From Mitsuokella sp. oral taxon 131 str. W9106 (GTDB lineage: Bacteria > Bacillota > Negativicutes > Selenomonadales > Selenomonadaceae), in contig NZ_KI273058.1 in NCBI RefSeq assembly GCF_000469545.1, forward strand, positions 243,102 to 307,101: 64,000 nt of DNA, read 5' to 3'. The position numbers were made by a program, and so were the translations under genes. Every line of letters starts with the position of its first letter. Within the stretch, counting starts at the first letter, position 1. The notes under the pieces were generated by a model. The model was not told the DNA's origin. It ran no database searches and saw only the letters and a list, made by a program, of their open reading frames with translations. This document shows positions 1 to 9,872 of the stretch, piece after piece.

Positions 1-279
1 ACGATGCCGCTGCGCCGCCTCTTTTCGGCAAATCTTTCGGCCTCTGCAAAAGAGGGAAAAGCGACGGATGCGGAGAACATGGGAAAAGGGCATACGGCGG
101 CAGCGGCAAAGGCTGCCATACGCCAGGCAATCGAGACGGAGGATGCGCACCATCCGCTTTCCGACCAAAAGATCTGCACGCTCCTCACGGGGCAGGGATT
201 TGCCGTCTCGAGGCGCACGGTCATGAAGTACCGCGAACAACTCGGTTATCCTTCGTCGACGCGACGCAGAAGGTACTGA
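1..279 (+). CDS. rpoN: RNA polymerase sigma-54 factor, C-terminal end (partial)
   Basis: The reading frame is open from the window edge, so the start lies outside. About 92 residues remain. They contain the sigma-54 C-terminal DNA-binding region with the RpoN box, seen here as SRRTVMKYREQLGYPSS followed by basic residues; the family box is ARRTVAKYRE. This part contacts the -24 promoter element. The gene matters for this window because a sigma-54 promoter and a LevR-type activator lie near 36.4-39.6 kb. The identification rests on the box and on the C-terminal position. Confidence 0.93.
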   Translation, partial: TMPLRRLFSANLSASAKEGKATDAENMGKGHTAAAAKAAIRQAIETEDAHHPLSDQKICTLLTGQGFAVSRRTVMKYREQLGYPSSTRRRRY

Positions 280-299
280 GCCTTAGGGAAGCGCGGATT

Positions 300-445
300 C
301 GTTCAGCGTCTTGCCGTATCTCTTTTGCCCGCACTTCGGCGGAAAAGCTCTCACAGAGTGCCACGCTGTATTCGGAGCTCCGCATCGTTTGGACGAACGA
401 TCTATGCCAATCGGGAGTCTTTCAGTTGATCCGCGATTCCTTAGA
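300..445 (+). repeat. Interspersed repeat, copy A
   Basis: Between rpoN and the next gene lies a stretch that matches 52070-52160 in two blocks: one around 321-345 (TTTGCCCGCACTTCGGCGG in this copy) and one around 402-445 (ATGCCAATCGGGAG and GATTCCTTAGA). Here the blocks are separated by about 55 bases that are absent from the other copy. It is not coding in either place. It may be a dispersed intergenic element. Confidence 0.5.
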
Positions 446-463
446 TGATTTTAGGAGGTACGT

Positions 464-1201
464 ATGGAAGGACATCGAACCATGGAACCGCATACCCAAC
501 TGACGCGCGCAATCCGTACGGATCGCGCGATCATCATGGGTGATCCCGCCCGCGTCGATAAGGTCGCTGCATGCATGGAGAACGTGCGGGAGTGGGCGTT
601 CAATCGCGAGTATAAGTCCGTTCTCGGCACGTACCGCGGCAAGCGCATTCTTGCGATGTCGACGGGCATCGGCGCGCCGTCGGCAGGCATCGCCGTGGAG
701 GAGATGCACAATGTCGGCATTCGTTACGTCATCCGCGTCGGATCGGCAGGCGCGATGCAGCACGACATCGCATTCGGCGAGCTCGTGATCGCGGAGGGCG
801 TAGTACGCGACGATGGTCTCTCGCGCAGGTACGTGCCGGAGACATACCCTGCCGTCCCCGCGTATTCGCTCATGCATCTCGCACATCGCTATGCGCCGAA
901 GGCGCATTACGGCATCGTGCGCTCGCATGATGGCTTTTACACCGATGACAATGCAAAGGTCGAGGCGTATTGGCACAGTAAGGGAATCTTGGCAGACGAT
1001 ATGGAATCGGGCATTCTCATGGTCATCGGCAGACAGCGCAGGATGGAGACGCTTTCGATCCTCAATAATGTCGTCCTCTATCAGGGCGACCTCGCGGCGG
1101 GCGTCAACGATCTCGTGAACGAGGAGGGAGCCGTGCAGCAAGGCGAGCGCGATTCAATCGTGGCAGCACTTTCGATTTTAAGCGATGCAGGATTGGAGTG
1201 A
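464..1201 (+). CDS. Nucleoside phosphorylase (uridine/purine type)
   Basis: A 245-residue member of the PNP/UDP family, which splits nucleosides with phosphate into base plus ribose-1-phosphate. Visible features are IIMGDPARV near the N-terminus (phosphate site), the glycine-rich RVGSAGAM stretch, and ADDMES in the C-terminal third, whose Glu-Ser pair binds the ribose. The start at 464 has a strong site, AGGAGG, at 452-457. The gene overlaps the region just before pnuC by a few bases, so nucleoside or nicotinamide-riboside salvage is plausible. Base specificity cannot be read from the sequence. Confidence 0.88.
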   Translation: MEGHRTMEPHTQLTRAIRTDRAIIMGDPARVDKVAACMENVREWAFNREYKSVLGTYRGKRILAMSTGIGAPSAGIAVEEMHNVGIRYVIRVGSAGAMQHDIAFGELVIAEGVVRDDGLSRRYVPETYPAVPAYSLMHLAHRYAPKAHYGIVRSHDGFYTDDNAKVEAYWHSKGILADDMESGILMVIGRQRRMETLSILNNVVLYQGDLAAGVNDLVNEEGAVQQGERDSIVAALSILSDAGLE

Positions 1202-1206
1202 AATAC

Positions 1207-1920
1207 ATGAATGGACATGGTTGGCTATACAGCCAGCTCTTTACGAATTGGAAACCCTTTGAAATGGCGTATGTGACGGTGCTCGTCCTCCTGCAGGTCG
1301 GCGTCTACGCGCTTGCGCCGGACAGCGCCGTCGGCATGGTATCCGGCATCGCGGGCGTCCTCTGCCTCGTCTACGGCATGAAGGGGCGACGCATCTCCTT
1401 TCTTTTCGGTCTCGTTCAATGCCTTGCCATGACATATATCGCGTGGATCAGCCATGCCTTTGGGTCGTTTGCGATGGATATCGTCTACGTCATCTCGCAG
1501 CCGATCGGTTTTTTCATGTGGGGCAGGCAGGCTGCGACGCACTCCTTCCAGCCCGGCACGCGCAACAAGATTTTTGCGGGCGCATTCATCGCATGGGGGA
1601 TTGGTTGGTTCGTGCTTGCACGTGTCGGCGGGCAGCTCCCGTACTTCGATTCGATCAACTTCGTCATCAGCTTTATCGCGCAGATTCTTTACGTCTTGAA
1701 GTACAATGAAAACTGGTCGCTTTGGATATTTGTCAACATCGCAAATCTCGTCTACTGGTCGATTCTTTCCATCCAAACGGTGACGGGCGACAATACGATC
1801 GGCTCGCTTGGCGCGAACCTTTCACAGGTCGCACTGCAGGGCGCGCTGCTCTTCAACGCGGTCTATGCGCAGAAGGTATGGTCGAGTGGGGAAGCTGACA
1901 ATGAGGGCGGCGCGCAATAA
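1207..1920 (+). CDS. pnuC: PnuC-family vitamin/nucleoside transporter
   Basis: A membrane protein of about 237 residues with about seven hydrophobic segments. It carries the family signature around YNENWSLWIFVNIANLVYW in the C-terminal half. PnuC proteins are facilitative transporters of nicotinamide riboside; close relatives carry thiamine or riboflavin. The ATG at 1207 is preferred over the GTG at 1198 because GGAG at 1195-1198 would overlap the GTG but is correctly spaced from the ATG. The gene follows the nucleoside phosphorylase with almost no gap, which favours nicotinamide riboside as substrate (inference). Confidence 0.88.
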   Translation: MNGHGWLYSQLFTNWKPFEMAYVTVLVLLQVGVYALAPDSAVGMVSGIAGVLCLVYGMKGRRISFLFGLVQCLAMTYIAWISHAFGSFAMDIVYVISQPIGFFMWGRQAATHSFQPGTRNKIFAGAFIAWGIGWFVLARVGGQLPYFDSINFVISFIAQILYVLKYNENWSLWIFVNIANLVYWSILSIQTVTGDNTIGSLGANLSQVALQGALLFNAVYAQKVWSSGEADNEGGAQ

Positions 1921-1949
1921 GGATTCCATTCCCAAAAGGAGGAATAGCC

Positions 1950-2327
1950 GTGAGAGGGATACGCGGTGCGATTACCGTACAAGAGGATACGCGTGAAGCG
2001 ATATGGAACGCGGCACGCGCGATGATGGAGGCGGTTTTGGAGCGCAACGCGCTCGCCCCCGCAGCCATTGGCGCCGTGATCTTTTCGATGACGGAGGATC
2101 TTAGCGCGGCGTTTCCGACGGCAGGCGTGCGCCAGATTGAGGGATTTGATCTCGTGCCTCTCTTCGACGCACGGCAGTGTGCAGTCGAAGGAAGCCTCGA
2201 AAAGTGCATCCGCGTGCTCGTGCTTGCCGATACGGACAAGGCACAGGCGGAAATCCGCCACGTCTACATGGGGAAGGCGAAGGAACTCCGCCCGGATATC
2301 GCGCCCCCTAAAATAATTCCAAACTAG
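1950..2327 (+). CDS. aroH: Chorismate mutase, AroH type
   Basis: A monofunctional chorismate mutase of the trimeric AroH fold, 125 residues, close to the usual length. It would convert chorismate to prephenate for Tyr and Phe synthesis in the cytosol. The N-terminal RGIRGAITVQEDT motif contains the active-site Arg; the FSMTEDL segment and the AEIRHVY segment near the C-terminus also match the family. It starts at GTG 1950 behind AAAAGGAGG (1935-1943). It follows pnuC by 29 bases on the same strand but is otherwise isolated from aromatic genes. Confidence 0.93.
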   Translation: MRGIRGAITVQEDTREAIWNAARAMMEAVLERNALAPAAIGAVIFSMTEDLSAAFPTAGVRQIEGFDLVPLFDARQCAVEGSLEKCIRVLVLADTDKAQAEIRHVYMGKAKELRPDIAPPKIIPN

Positions 2328-2365
2328 ATGGGATCTTTCTTTTTACGCGCAAATGCCCGTACAGC

Positions 2366-2394
2366 TGGACATTTTGGCGTATTTTTTATAAAAT
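2366..2394 (+). promoter_or_regulatory. Possible sigma-70 promoter for tkt
   Basis: TGGACA at 2366-2371 and TAAAAT at 2389-2394 are separated by 17 bases, in the AT-rich gap before tkt. Both boxes differ from consensus by one base. Confidence 0.45.
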
Positions 2395-2436
2395 AAACTG
2401 GATGTTGCACGGTTCTTCAAAAAGGAGAGATGTATT

Positions 2437-4440
2437 TTGAGCGCACTCGATACGAAATGCGTAAATGCCATTCGGGTCCTTTCGGCGGACGCCATCCAAA
2501 AGGCAAACTCCGGCCATCCCGGACTGCCGCTCGGCTCCGCCGCTATGGCGTACGAGCTTTGGGCGAATCACATGCACCACAATCCGAAAAATCCGAACTG
2601 GGTGAATCGCGATCGATTCATCCTTTCGGCGGGACATGGTTCCGCGATGCTCTACTCGCTGCTCCATCTCTTCGGCTACGGACTGACGATCGAGGATATG
2701 AAGCAGTTCCGCCAGGAGGACTCGCTGACACCGGGGCATCCCGAATACCGCCACACGGCAGGCGTTGAAGCGACGACGGGACCACTTGGCGCCGGACTTG
2801 GCATGGCGGTCGGCATGGCGATGGCGGAGGCGCATCTTGCGGCGCGCTTCAACCGCCCCGGATACGATATCGTCAATCACCACACGTTCGCGCTTTGCGG
2901 CGACGGCTGCCTCATGGAAGGCATTTCCTCCGAGGCGTTCTCGCTTGCCGGGACGCTAGGGCTCTCCAAGCTCATCGTGCTCTACGATTCGAACCAGATT
3001 TCAATCGAGGGCGATACGGATGTCGCGTTCACGGAAAACGTACAGGCGCGCATGCGCGCATTCGGTTTCCAGACGCTCTTGGTCGAGGATGGAAACGATC
3101 TCGCGGCAATCGGCAAGGCAATCGAGGAGGCAAAAGCGGACAAGGCGCATCCTTCCTTCATCACCGTCAGGACGCAGATCGGCTATGGCTGTCCCGCGAA
3201 GCAGGGAAAGGCGAGTGCGCACGGCGAGCCGCTCGGCGCAGAGAATGTCAAGGCACTCAAGGAAAATCTCGGATGGGAACACCCGGATATGTCGTTCTGC
3301 GTTCCGCAGGACGTCTACGATGCCTACAAGGCACTCGCGGAAAAGGGGGCGAGGGCAGAGGCGGAGTGGGAGAAGCTTTTCGCCGCCTACAGCGCGAAGT
3401 TCCCGAAGGAGCGTGCGCTTTGGGATGCGTGCCACACGCCTGTCGATGCGAAGAAGCTGCTTGCGGATGAATCCTACTGGGCGCACGACGATAAGGCGGC
3501 CGCGACGCGCGCGCTTTCCGGCACGCTCATCAATCGTCTCAAGGATCTCGTGCCGCAGCTCATCGGCGGCAGCGCCGACCTCGCACCTTCGACCAAGACG
3601 CTCATGAAGGACGAAGGCAACTTCAGCAAGCAGGACTACGCAGGGCGCAACCTTCATTTCGGCGTCCGCGAGCTCGCGATGGCGGCGATGGCGAACGGCC
3701 TTGCGCTCTACGGAGGTCTTCGCCCGTACATTGCGACGTTCTTCGTTTTCAGCGATTACACAAAGCCGATGCTTCGCCTCGCGGCGCTCATGGGACTGCC
3801 CGTGACGTACGTCTTTACGCACGACAGCATCGGCGTCGGCGAGGACGGCCCGACGCACGAGCCGATCGAGCAGCTCGCGATGTTGCGCGCAACGCCGAAC
3901 ATCAACGTGTTCCGCCCCGCGGACGCGACGGAGACGGCGGCAGGCTGGTACCTTGCCGTGACGAGCGGGAAGACGCCGACGGCGCTCGTGCTCACGCGGC
4001 AGAATCTCCCGCAGCTCGCCGGCTCGTCGAAGGATGCACTGAAGGGTGCCTACGTCGTCTCCGAGGCGAAGGATGCGATGCGGATGCAGGGCATCCTCAT
4101 CGCGAGCGGCTCGGAAGTCTCGCTTGCGGTCGCGGCGCAGGAACTGCTCGCAAAGGACGGCGTCGACGTGCGCGTCGTCTCGATGCCGTGCATGGAACTC
4201 TTCGAAGCGCAGGATCCCGACTATAAGGAGCGCATCCTGCCGGGATCCGTGCGCGCCCGCGTCGCGGTCGAAGCGCTTTCGGGCTTTGGCTGGGGCGAAT
4301 ACGTCGGGCTTGACGGCGCGGCTGTCTGCATGAAGAGCTTCGGCGCGTCCGCACCGGCGGCAACGCTCTTCAAGAAGTTCGGCTTCACGGCGGAGCATGT
4401 CGCCGAGGTGATGAAGACGGTTTTGCGGCAATTGCGGTAA
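2437..4440 (+). CDS. tkt: Transketolase
   Basis: A full-length thiamine-diphosphate transketolase of 667 residues in one polypeptide; many Firmicutes split the enzyme. It moves two-carbon units between sugar phosphates in the pentose phosphate pathway. SGHPGLPLG near residue 26 and GDGCLMEG near residue 155 (the ThDP/Mg motif, GDG...E) are clear, and [15 protein letters not shown] is the transketolase signature in the middle domain. Translation starts at TTG 2437, after AAGGAGAG at 2422-2429. A strong terminator follows, so it is not part of the ribosomal operon downstream. Confidence 0.97.
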   Translation: MSALDTKCVNAIRVLSADAIQKANSGHPGLPLGSAAMAYELWANHMHHNPKNPNWVNRDRFILSAGHGSAMLYSLLHLFGYGLTIEDMKQFRQEDSLTPGHPEYRHTAGVEATTGPLGAGLGMAVGMAMAEAHLAARFNRPGYDIVNHHTFALCGDGCLMEGISSEAFSLAGTLGLSKLIVLYDSNQISIEGDTDVAFTENVQARMRAFGFQTLLVEDGNDLAAIGKAIEEAKADKAHPSFITVRTQIGYGCPAKQGKASAHGEPLGAENVKALKENLGWEHPDMSFCVPQDVYDAYKALAEKGARAEAEWEKLFAAYSAKFPKERALWDACHTPVDAKKLLADESYWAHDDKAAATRALSGTLINRLKDLVPQLIGGSADLAPSTKTLMKDEGNFSKQDYAGRNLHFGVRELAMAAMANGLALYGGLRPYIATFFVFSDYTKPMLRLAALMGLPVTYVFTHDSIGVGEDGPTHEPIEQLAMLRATPNINVFRPADATETAAGWYLAVTSGKTPTALVLTRQNLPQLAGSSKDALKGAYVVSEAKDAMRMQGILIASGSEVSLAVAAQELLAKDGVDVRVVSMPCMELFEAQDPDYKERILPGSVRARVAVEALSGFGWGEYVGLDGAAVCMKSFGASAPAATLFKKFGFTAEHVAEVMKTVLRQLR

Positions 4441-4460
4441 GCGGACGGAAGATTGTCATG

Positions 4461-4499
4461 AAAACTCGCGTGTTTTGGGCAAAAAACACGCGAGTTTTT
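4461..4499 (+). terminator. Rho-independent terminator after tkt
   Basis: AAAACTCGCGTGTTTT pairs with AAAACACGCGAGTTTT across a short loop. The hairpin is flanked by A and T runs, so it could work in both directions. Confidence 0.9.
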
Positions 4500-4581
4500 C
4501 GTTTGATTGCATCTTTTGCATGGAAAGAGGAAAGAGGATACGCGCGGAGACGTGTACACAAAAAACTCGATGGAATAAGTG

Positions 4582-4610
4582 TTGACAGGCGTTTTTGCGA
4601 ATGCTATATT
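4582..4610 (+). promoter_or_regulatory. Sigma-70 promoter of the str operon
   Basis: A perfect TTGACA (4582-4587) and TATATT (4605-4610) are spaced by 17 bases. Transcription would start near 4617, leaving a leader of about 155 bases before the first gene at 4774. The leader has small hairpins (for example GGCG...CGCC near 4673-4693) but no recognised regulatory fold. Confidence 0.8.
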
Positions 4611-4773
4611 ATATAGGTGACTGACCCAAAGGCAAGGGAATCACGGCTCTAATGAAGTTCGTCAGATTGGCGTAGATTTTTCGCCGAAATGCGGGGGAAA
4701 AGATGCGGCAAGAAGGCGTGGCTGAATGGATCCGTGCTTTCCGAGATTTTCGTGATACAGGAGAGTGAAAGCA

Positions 4774-5028
4774 ATGACACTGGATGCACTGAAAACGGCG
4801 GATCGCGTGATTGGCGTGAAGCAGGTCGGCAAGGCAGTGAAGCGCGGTGAGGCCACGCAGGTGTTCCTCGCAAGCGACGCCGATGCGCGCGTCGTGGAGC
4901 CTCTGCGGACGCTCTGCAGCGAGGCCGGCGTTCCCGTCGATGAGACGGCGGCGCTGAAAGAGCTTGGCGCCGCGTGCGGCATCGAAGTCGGTGCAGCGGC
5001 AGCGGCGCTCACAAAACCCATTCGTTAG
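4774..5028 (+). CDS. L7Ae/S12e-family RNA-binding protein
   Basis: A small basic protein of 84 residues of the L7Ae/L30e/S12e/Gadd45 family, which binds kink-turn RNA. In Firmicutes such a gene (YbxF-like) typically lies just before rpsL, as here. The sequence has the family core: GVKQVGKAVKRGEA, then VFLASDAD, then a C-terminal stretch with CGIEVG. The ATG at 4774 is chosen over the GTG at 4765 because AGGAG at 4759-4763 is spaced for the ATG. In B. subtilis the gene lies between rpoC and rpsL; here tkt is upstream instead. Confidence 0.9.
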   Translation: MTLDALKTADRVIGVKQVGKAVKRGEATQVFLASDADARVVEPLRTLCSEAGVPVDETAALKELGAACGIEVGAAAAALTKPIR

Positions 5029-5095
5029 AAAGGCGAGGCCTTGCCTCGGTTTTCATCCATACTAAATTCTCAATAGGAAGGAAGGAGGTGCATGT

Positions 5096-5473
5096 ATGCC
5101 AACTATCAACCAGCTAGTTCGTAAGAGCAGAAAGAGCATGCAGGAGAAGTCCAAAGCACCAGCACTCAAGAATTGCCCGCAGAAGCGCGGCGTTTGCACA
5201 CGTGTCTACACGTCGACGCCGAAGAAGCCGAACTCGGCGCTGCGCAAGGTCGCTCGCGTTCGTTTGACGAACAGCATAGAAGTTACCGCGTACATCCCGG
5301 GCATCGGCCATAATCTACAGGAGCACAGCGTCGTCCTCATCAGAGGCGGCCGTGTCAAGGACCTGCCAGGTGTTCGTTATCACATCATCCGCGGCTCGCT
5401 CGATACTGCCGGCGTGCAGGATCGTGGCCAGGGCCGGTCGAAGTATGGTGCGAAGCGCGCGAAGAAGAAGTGA
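5096..5473 (+). CDS. rpsL: 30S ribosomal protein S12
   Basis: Full-length S12, 125 residues. [19 protein letters not shown] and [13 protein letters not shown] are the conserved decoding-site loops. The two lysines where streptomycin-resistance mutations usually arise are both present, so the sequence looks streptomycin-sensitive. The Asp in KDLPGVRYH is the residue methylthiolated by RimO in many bacteria. It starts at ATG 5096 after GGAGGTG. It is the second gene of the str operon. Confidence 0.98.
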   Translation: MPTINQLVRKSRKSMQEKSKAPALKNCPQKRGVCTRVYTSTPKKPNSALRKVARVRLTNSIEVTAYIPGIGHNLQEHSVVLIRGGRVKDLPGVRYHIIRGSLDTAGVQDRGQGRSKYGAKRAKKK

Positions 5474-5485
5474 TCTTTTTCGTAA

Positions 5486-5977
<492 letters not shown>

Positions 5978-6010
5978 TCTCCTCTAAGGCTATAAGGAGC
6001 GATAAAAGAA

Positions 6011-8089
6011 GTGGCAAGAGAGTATTCCCTTGAAAAGACGCGCAATATCGGCATCATGGCGCACATCGATGCCGGTAAGACGACGACCACGGAGCGTATC
6101 CTCTTCTACACAGGTGTCAACCACAAGATCGGCGAGGTGCATGACGGCGCCGCGACGATGGACTGGATGGTCCAGGAGCAGGAGCGCGGCATCACGATCA
6201 CGTCGGCCGCGACGACCTGCCATTGGAAGGATCATCGCATCAACATCATTGATACGCCGGGTCACGTGGATTTCACGGTAGAAGTTGAGCGCTCCCTGCG
6301 CGTGCTCGACGGATCGGTTGCGGTCCTGACGGCGCGCGGCGGCGTTGAGCCGCAGACCGAGACGGTTTGGCGCCAGGCGGAAAAGTACAATGTTCCGCGC
6401 ATGGCTTACGTCAATAAGATGGACATTACGGGCGCAGATTTCTACAATGTCATCGCGATGATGAAGGAACGTCTGAACGCGAACGCAGTCGCAATCCAAC
6501 TGCCGATCGGCGCAGAGGATACGTTCCAGGGCATCGTCGACCTCGTCAAGATGGAAGCGATCGTCTACGAGGACGATCTCGGCAAGGTCGAGGACGAGGT
6601 CGCGATACCCGATGACATGAAGGATCAGGCGGAGGAGTATCGCGAGATCCTCATGGAAGCGCTTTCCGAGCTCGACGATGACTTCATGGAGAAGTACCTA
6701 GGCGGCGAGGATATTTCCGAAGAGGAAATCAAGCGCGTCATCAGGAGCGGCACGGTCGAGTGCAAGCTCACGCCGGTCACCTGCGGCACGTCGTACCGCA
6801 ACAAGGGCGTCCAGCCCCTGCTCGATGCGATCGTCGATTACATGCCGGCACCGACGGATATTCCGCCGATCGCAGGCATCAATCCCGAAACGGGGGAGGA
6901 AGACCACCGTCCTTCGAGCGACGAGGCGCCGTTCTCGGCACTCGCGTTCAAGATCATGACGGATCCGTTCGTCGGCAAGCTCGCGTTCTTCCGCGTCTAC
7001 TCCGGCATCCTCGAAGGCGGCTCTTACGTCTACAACTCGACGAAAGGCAAGAAGGAGCGCATCGGGCGCATCCTTCAGATGCATGCAAACAACCGCAAGG
7101 AAATCGATAAGGTTTACAGCGGGGATATCGCAGCGGCCGTAGGGCTCAAGGACACGACGACGGGCGATACGCTCTGCGACGAGGCACATCCGATCATCCT
7201 TGAGTCGATGGTCTTCCCGGATCCGGTCATCTCCGTTGCGGTCGAGCCGTCGACGAAGAACGATCAGGAAAAGATGGGCATCGCACTTCAGAAGCTCGCA
7301 GAAGAGGATCCGACGTTCCGCGTCCATACGGACCAGGAAACGGGGCAGACGATCATCAGCGGCATGGGCGAGCTCCATCTGCAGATCATCGTAGACCGCA
7401 TGCTTCGCGAGTTCAAGGTCGACTGCAAGGTCGGCGAGCCGCAGGTCGCGTACCGCGAGACGATCCGCAAGACCGTCGAGGCGGAGGGCAAGTTCGTCCG
7501 CCAGTCCGGAGGACATGGCCAGTACGGACACTGCTGGCTGCGTCTTGAGCCGCAGGAGCCGGGCGAAGGCTTTGCCTTCGAGAACAAGGTCGTCGGCGGC
7601 GCGATTCCGAAGGAGTTCATCAAGCCGATCGAGGATGGCGTCAAGCAGGCGATGGAAGGCGGCGTGGTCGCCGGCTATCCGGTCGTCGATGTCAAAGTGA
7701 CGGTCTTCGATGGCTCCTTCCACGAGGTTGACTCGTCGGAGGCCGCGTTCAAGATTGCCGGCTCGATGGCATTCAAGAACGGTGCAGAAAAGGCAGATCC
7801 GGTTCTTCTTGAGCCGTATGTCAAGGTGGAGGTCATCGTCCCGGAGGATTACATGGGCGATGTCATCGGCGATTTGAATTCTCGCCGCGGCCGTATCGAT
7901 GGCATGGAACCGCGCAATGGCTCGCAGGTCATCAACGGTTTCGTGCCGCTCTCCGAGATGTTCGGCTACTCGACGGATCTGCGTTCCAAGACTCAGGGCC
8001 GAGGGAACTACAGCATGGAAGTCTCTTACTATGATGAAGTTCCTAAGAATATTGCTGACAAGATTGTCGCAAAGAACAAAGGTGAATAA
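6011..8089 (+). CDS. fusA: Translation elongation factor G
   Basis: A complete EF-G of 692 residues, the GTPase that drives ribosomal translocation. The G1 motif AHIDAGKTT is near residue 18, the G2 region contains [10 protein letters not shown]3 is DTPGHVDFT near residue 82, and G4 is NKMD near residue 136. Domain IV contains [11 protein letters not shown]. It starts at GTG 6011 after AAGGAGCG. Length and motifs fit a canonical FusA, not a tetracycline-resistance or ribosome-recycling paralogue. Confidence 0.98.
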   Translation: MAREYSLEKTRNIGIMAHIDAGKTTTTERILFYTGVNHKIGEVHDGAATMDWMVQEQERGITITSAATTCHWKDHRINIIDTPGHVDFTVEVERSLRVLDGSVAVLTARGGVEPQTETVWRQAEKYNVPRMAYVNKMDITGADFYNVIAMMKERLNANAVAIQLPIGAEDTFQGIVDLVKMEAIVYEDDLGKVEDEVAIPDDMKDQAEEYREILMEALSELDDDFMEKYLGGEDISEEEIKRVIRSGTVECKLTPVTCGTSYRNKGVQPLLDAIVDYMPAPTDIPPIAGINPETGEEDHRPSSDEAPFSALAFKIMTDPFVGKLAFFRVYSGILEGGSYVYNSTKGKKERIGRILQMHANNRKEIDKVYSGDIAAAVGLKDTTTGDTLCDEAHPIILESMVFPDPVISVAVEPSTKNDQEKMGIALQKLAEEDPTFRVHTDQETGQTIISGMGELHLQIIVDRMLREFKVDCKVGEPQVAYRETIRKTVEAEGKFVRQSGGHGQYGHCWLRLEPQEPGEGFAFENKVVGGAIPKEFIKPIEDGVKQAMEGGVVAGYPVVDVKVTVFDGSFHEVDSSEAAFKIAGSMAFKNGAEKADPVLLEPYVKVEVIVPEDYMGDVIGDLNSRRGRIDGMEPRNGSQVINGFVPLSEMFGYSTDLRSKTQGRGNYSMEVSYYDEVPKNIADKIVAKNKGE

Positions 8090-8106
8090 GGGAGGAAATC
8101 ACTACA

Positions 8107-9300
8107 ATGGCTAAGGAAAAATTTGAGAGAACCAAGCCGCATGTCAACATCGGAACGATCGGTCACGTTGACCATGGCAAGACGACGCTCACGGCTGCCA
8201 TCACGAAAGTCCTGTCCGAGACGGACGGCTGCAAGGCTTCGTTCGAGGATTACGCCGACATCGACAAGGCTCCGGAGGAGCGCGAGCGCGGCATCACGAT
8301 CAACACGGCTCACGTCGAGTACGAGACGCCTTCGCGCCACTACGCACACGTCGACTGCCCGGGCCATGCGGACTATGTCAAGAACATGATCACCGGTGCA
8401 GCCCAAATGGACGGCGCGATCCTCGTCGTCTCGGCTGCCGACGGCCCGATGCCGCAGACGCGTGAGCACATCCTGCTTGCTCGCCAGGTCGGTGTCCCGG
8501 CTATCGTCGTCTTTCTCAACAAAGTGGATCAGGTCGACGATCCTGAGCTCCTCGAGCTCGTCGAGATGGAAGTCCGCGAGCTCCTTTCGAGCTACGACTT
8601 CCCCGGCGACGACATCCCCGTCATTACGGGTTCCGCACTCAAGGCGCTGGAGGGCGATGCGGAGCAGCAGAAGAACATTCTGAAGCTCATGGAGGCAGTC
8701 GACGAGTACATCCCGACGCCGAAGCGCGACACGGACAAGCCGTTCCTCATGCCGGTCGAGGACGTCTTCACGATCACGGGTCGCGGCACGGTCGCTACGG
8801 GCCGTGTCGAGCGTGGCCAGCTCAAGCTCAACGATACGGTCGAGATTGTCGGTCTCCAGGATAAGCCGCGACAGACGGTCGTCACGGGCATTGAGATGTT
8901 CCGCAAGATGCTCGATGAGGCAGTCGCAGGCGATAACATCGGCGCCCTCCTCCGCGGCATTGACCGCAAGGAAATCGAGCGCGGCCAGGTTCTCGCAAAG
9001 CCGGGCACGATCAATCCGCACACGAAATTCAAGGCGCAGGTTTACGTCCTGACGAAGGAAGAAGGCGGCCGTCATACGCCGTTCTTCACGAATTACCGCC
9101 CGCAGTTCTACTTCCGCACGACGGACGTCACGGGCGTCGTCAAGCTTCCCGAAGGCACGGAAATGGTCATGCCCGGCGATAACATCGAGATGGAAGTCGA
9201 GCTCATCACGCCGATCGCAATCGAGAAGGGTCTTCGCTTTGCTATCCGCGAGGGCGGCCACACGGTCGGCGCTGGACGCGTAACGGAAATCGAAGGTTAA
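8107..9300 (+). CDS. tuf: Translation elongation factor Tu
   Basis: A complete EF-Tu of 397 residues that delivers aminoacyl-tRNA to the ribosome. GHVDHGKTT (G1), DCPGHADY (G3) and NKVDQVDD (G4) are intact. The C-terminal barrel ends with [14 protein letters not shown]. It starts 17 bases after fusA behind GGGAGG. A terminator directly follows, so it closes the str operon. No second tuf copy is present in this window. Confidence 0.98.
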   Translation: MAKEKFERTKPHVNIGTIGHVDHGKTTLTAAITKVLSETDGCKASFEDYADIDKAPEERERGITINTAHVEYETPSRHYAHVDCPGHADYVKNMITGAAQMDGAILVVSAADGPMPQTREHILLARQVGVPAIVVFLNKVDQVDDPELLELVEMEVRELLSSYDFPGDDIPVITGSALKALEGDAEQQKNILKLMEAVDEYIPTPKRDTDKPFLMPVEDVFTITGRGTVATGRVERGQLKLNDTVEIVGLQDKPRQTVVTGIEMFRKMLDEAVAGDNIGALLRGIDRKEIERGQVLAKPGTINPHTKFKAQVYVLTKEEGGRHTPFFTNYRPQFYFRTTDVTGVVKLPEGTEMVMPGDNIEMEVELITPIAIEKGLRFAIREGGHTVGAGRVTEIEG

Positions 9301-9318
9301 TTCATAATCCCCGACACA

Positions 9319-9349
9319 ATAAGAGTGGCGCTCGCGCCGCTCTTATTTT
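9319..9349 (+). terminator. Terminator after tuf
   Basis: AAGAGTGGCG-CTCG-CGCCGCTCTT forms a stable stem with one G-U pair, flanked by AAT and ATTTTA. It separates the str and S10 operons. Confidence 0.85.
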
Positions 9350-9352
9350 AGG

Positions 9353-9410
9353 GGGAAGCATGGATCTGTGCCGCTGCTTCATGGTGCAGCGGCACAGATC
9401 CATGCTTCCC
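9353..9410. repeat. 25-bp perfect inverted repeat before the S10 operon
   Basis: Positions 9353-9377 are the exact reverse complement of 9386-9410, with an 8-base loop (TTCATGGT). The left arm begins GGGAAGCATGGATCTG. No T run follows on either strand, so it does not look like a second terminator. It could be an attenuator-like leader element, a processing site or a small mobile repeat; the sequence alone does not decide. Confidence 0.85.
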
Positions 9411-9436
9411 TTAAGACCGGGGCGAGATGATGCGTA

Positions 9437-9446
9437 CCCCCCCCCC
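9437..9446. repeat. C10 homopolymer
   Basis: Ten consecutive C residues lie in the non-coding leader upstream of rpsJ, 27 bases beyond the long hairpin. Such a run can change length by slippage or by sequencing error. No function is evident. Confidence 0.75.
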
Positions 9447-9542
9447 ATGCGATGACGTGGCAGATGGCTCGGGGCATCTGAGGGAACTGCTACGGAGAAA
9501 TGTTTGGGCCAAAGAGTTCGGACGATAAGGAGGAAATTCAAA

Positions 9543-9854
9543 TTGTCAAAACAGCAGAAAATCAGAATCCGTTTGAAGGCTTATGATCATAAGTCCCTCG
9601 ACCAGAGCGCAGTCAAGATTGTCGATACGGCAAAGAAGACGGGCGCAACGGTCTCGGGGCCGATTCCTCTCCCGACGGAAAAGAACATCTACACGATCCT
9701 GCGTTCCCCGCACGTCAACAAGGACAGCCGTGAGCAGTTTGAGATGCGCACGCACAAGCGCCTCATTGACATCCTGCATCCAACGCAGAAGACGGTCGAT
9801 TCCCTGCTGCGGCTCGATCTGCCCGCAGGCGTGGACATCGAGATGAAGCTTTGA
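9543..9854 (+). CDS. rpsJ: 30S ribosomal protein S10
   Basis: Full-length S10, 103 residues, the first gene of the S10 operon. [16 protein letters not shown] and the [20 protein letters not shown] loop are conserved. Translation most likely starts at TTG 9543 behind AAGGAGG (9530-9536). A longer frame from 9504 would add a tail that S10 proteins do not have and would bury that site. In other bacteria S10 (NusE) also joins transcription antitermination complexes. Confidence 0.97.
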   Translation: MSKQQKIRIRLKAYDHKSLDQSAVKIVDTAKKTGATVSGPIPLPTEKNIYTILRSPHVNKDSREQFEMRTHKRLIDILHPTQKTVDSLLRLDLPAGVDIEMKL

Positions 9855-9872
9855 TCCAAGGAGGTGGAATGA

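Noticed and set aside
3001-4431. Long minus-strand open frame (476 codons) inside tkt
   Set aside because: It is antisense to a clear transketolase, with arginine-rich sense, no ribosome-binding site and no known motif; a by-product of GC-rich codon use.
6698-7723. Long minus-strand frame inside fusA, and similar ones inside tuf, secY and others
   Set aside because: They mirror conserved genes and show no domain; GC-rich DNA keeps such frames open.
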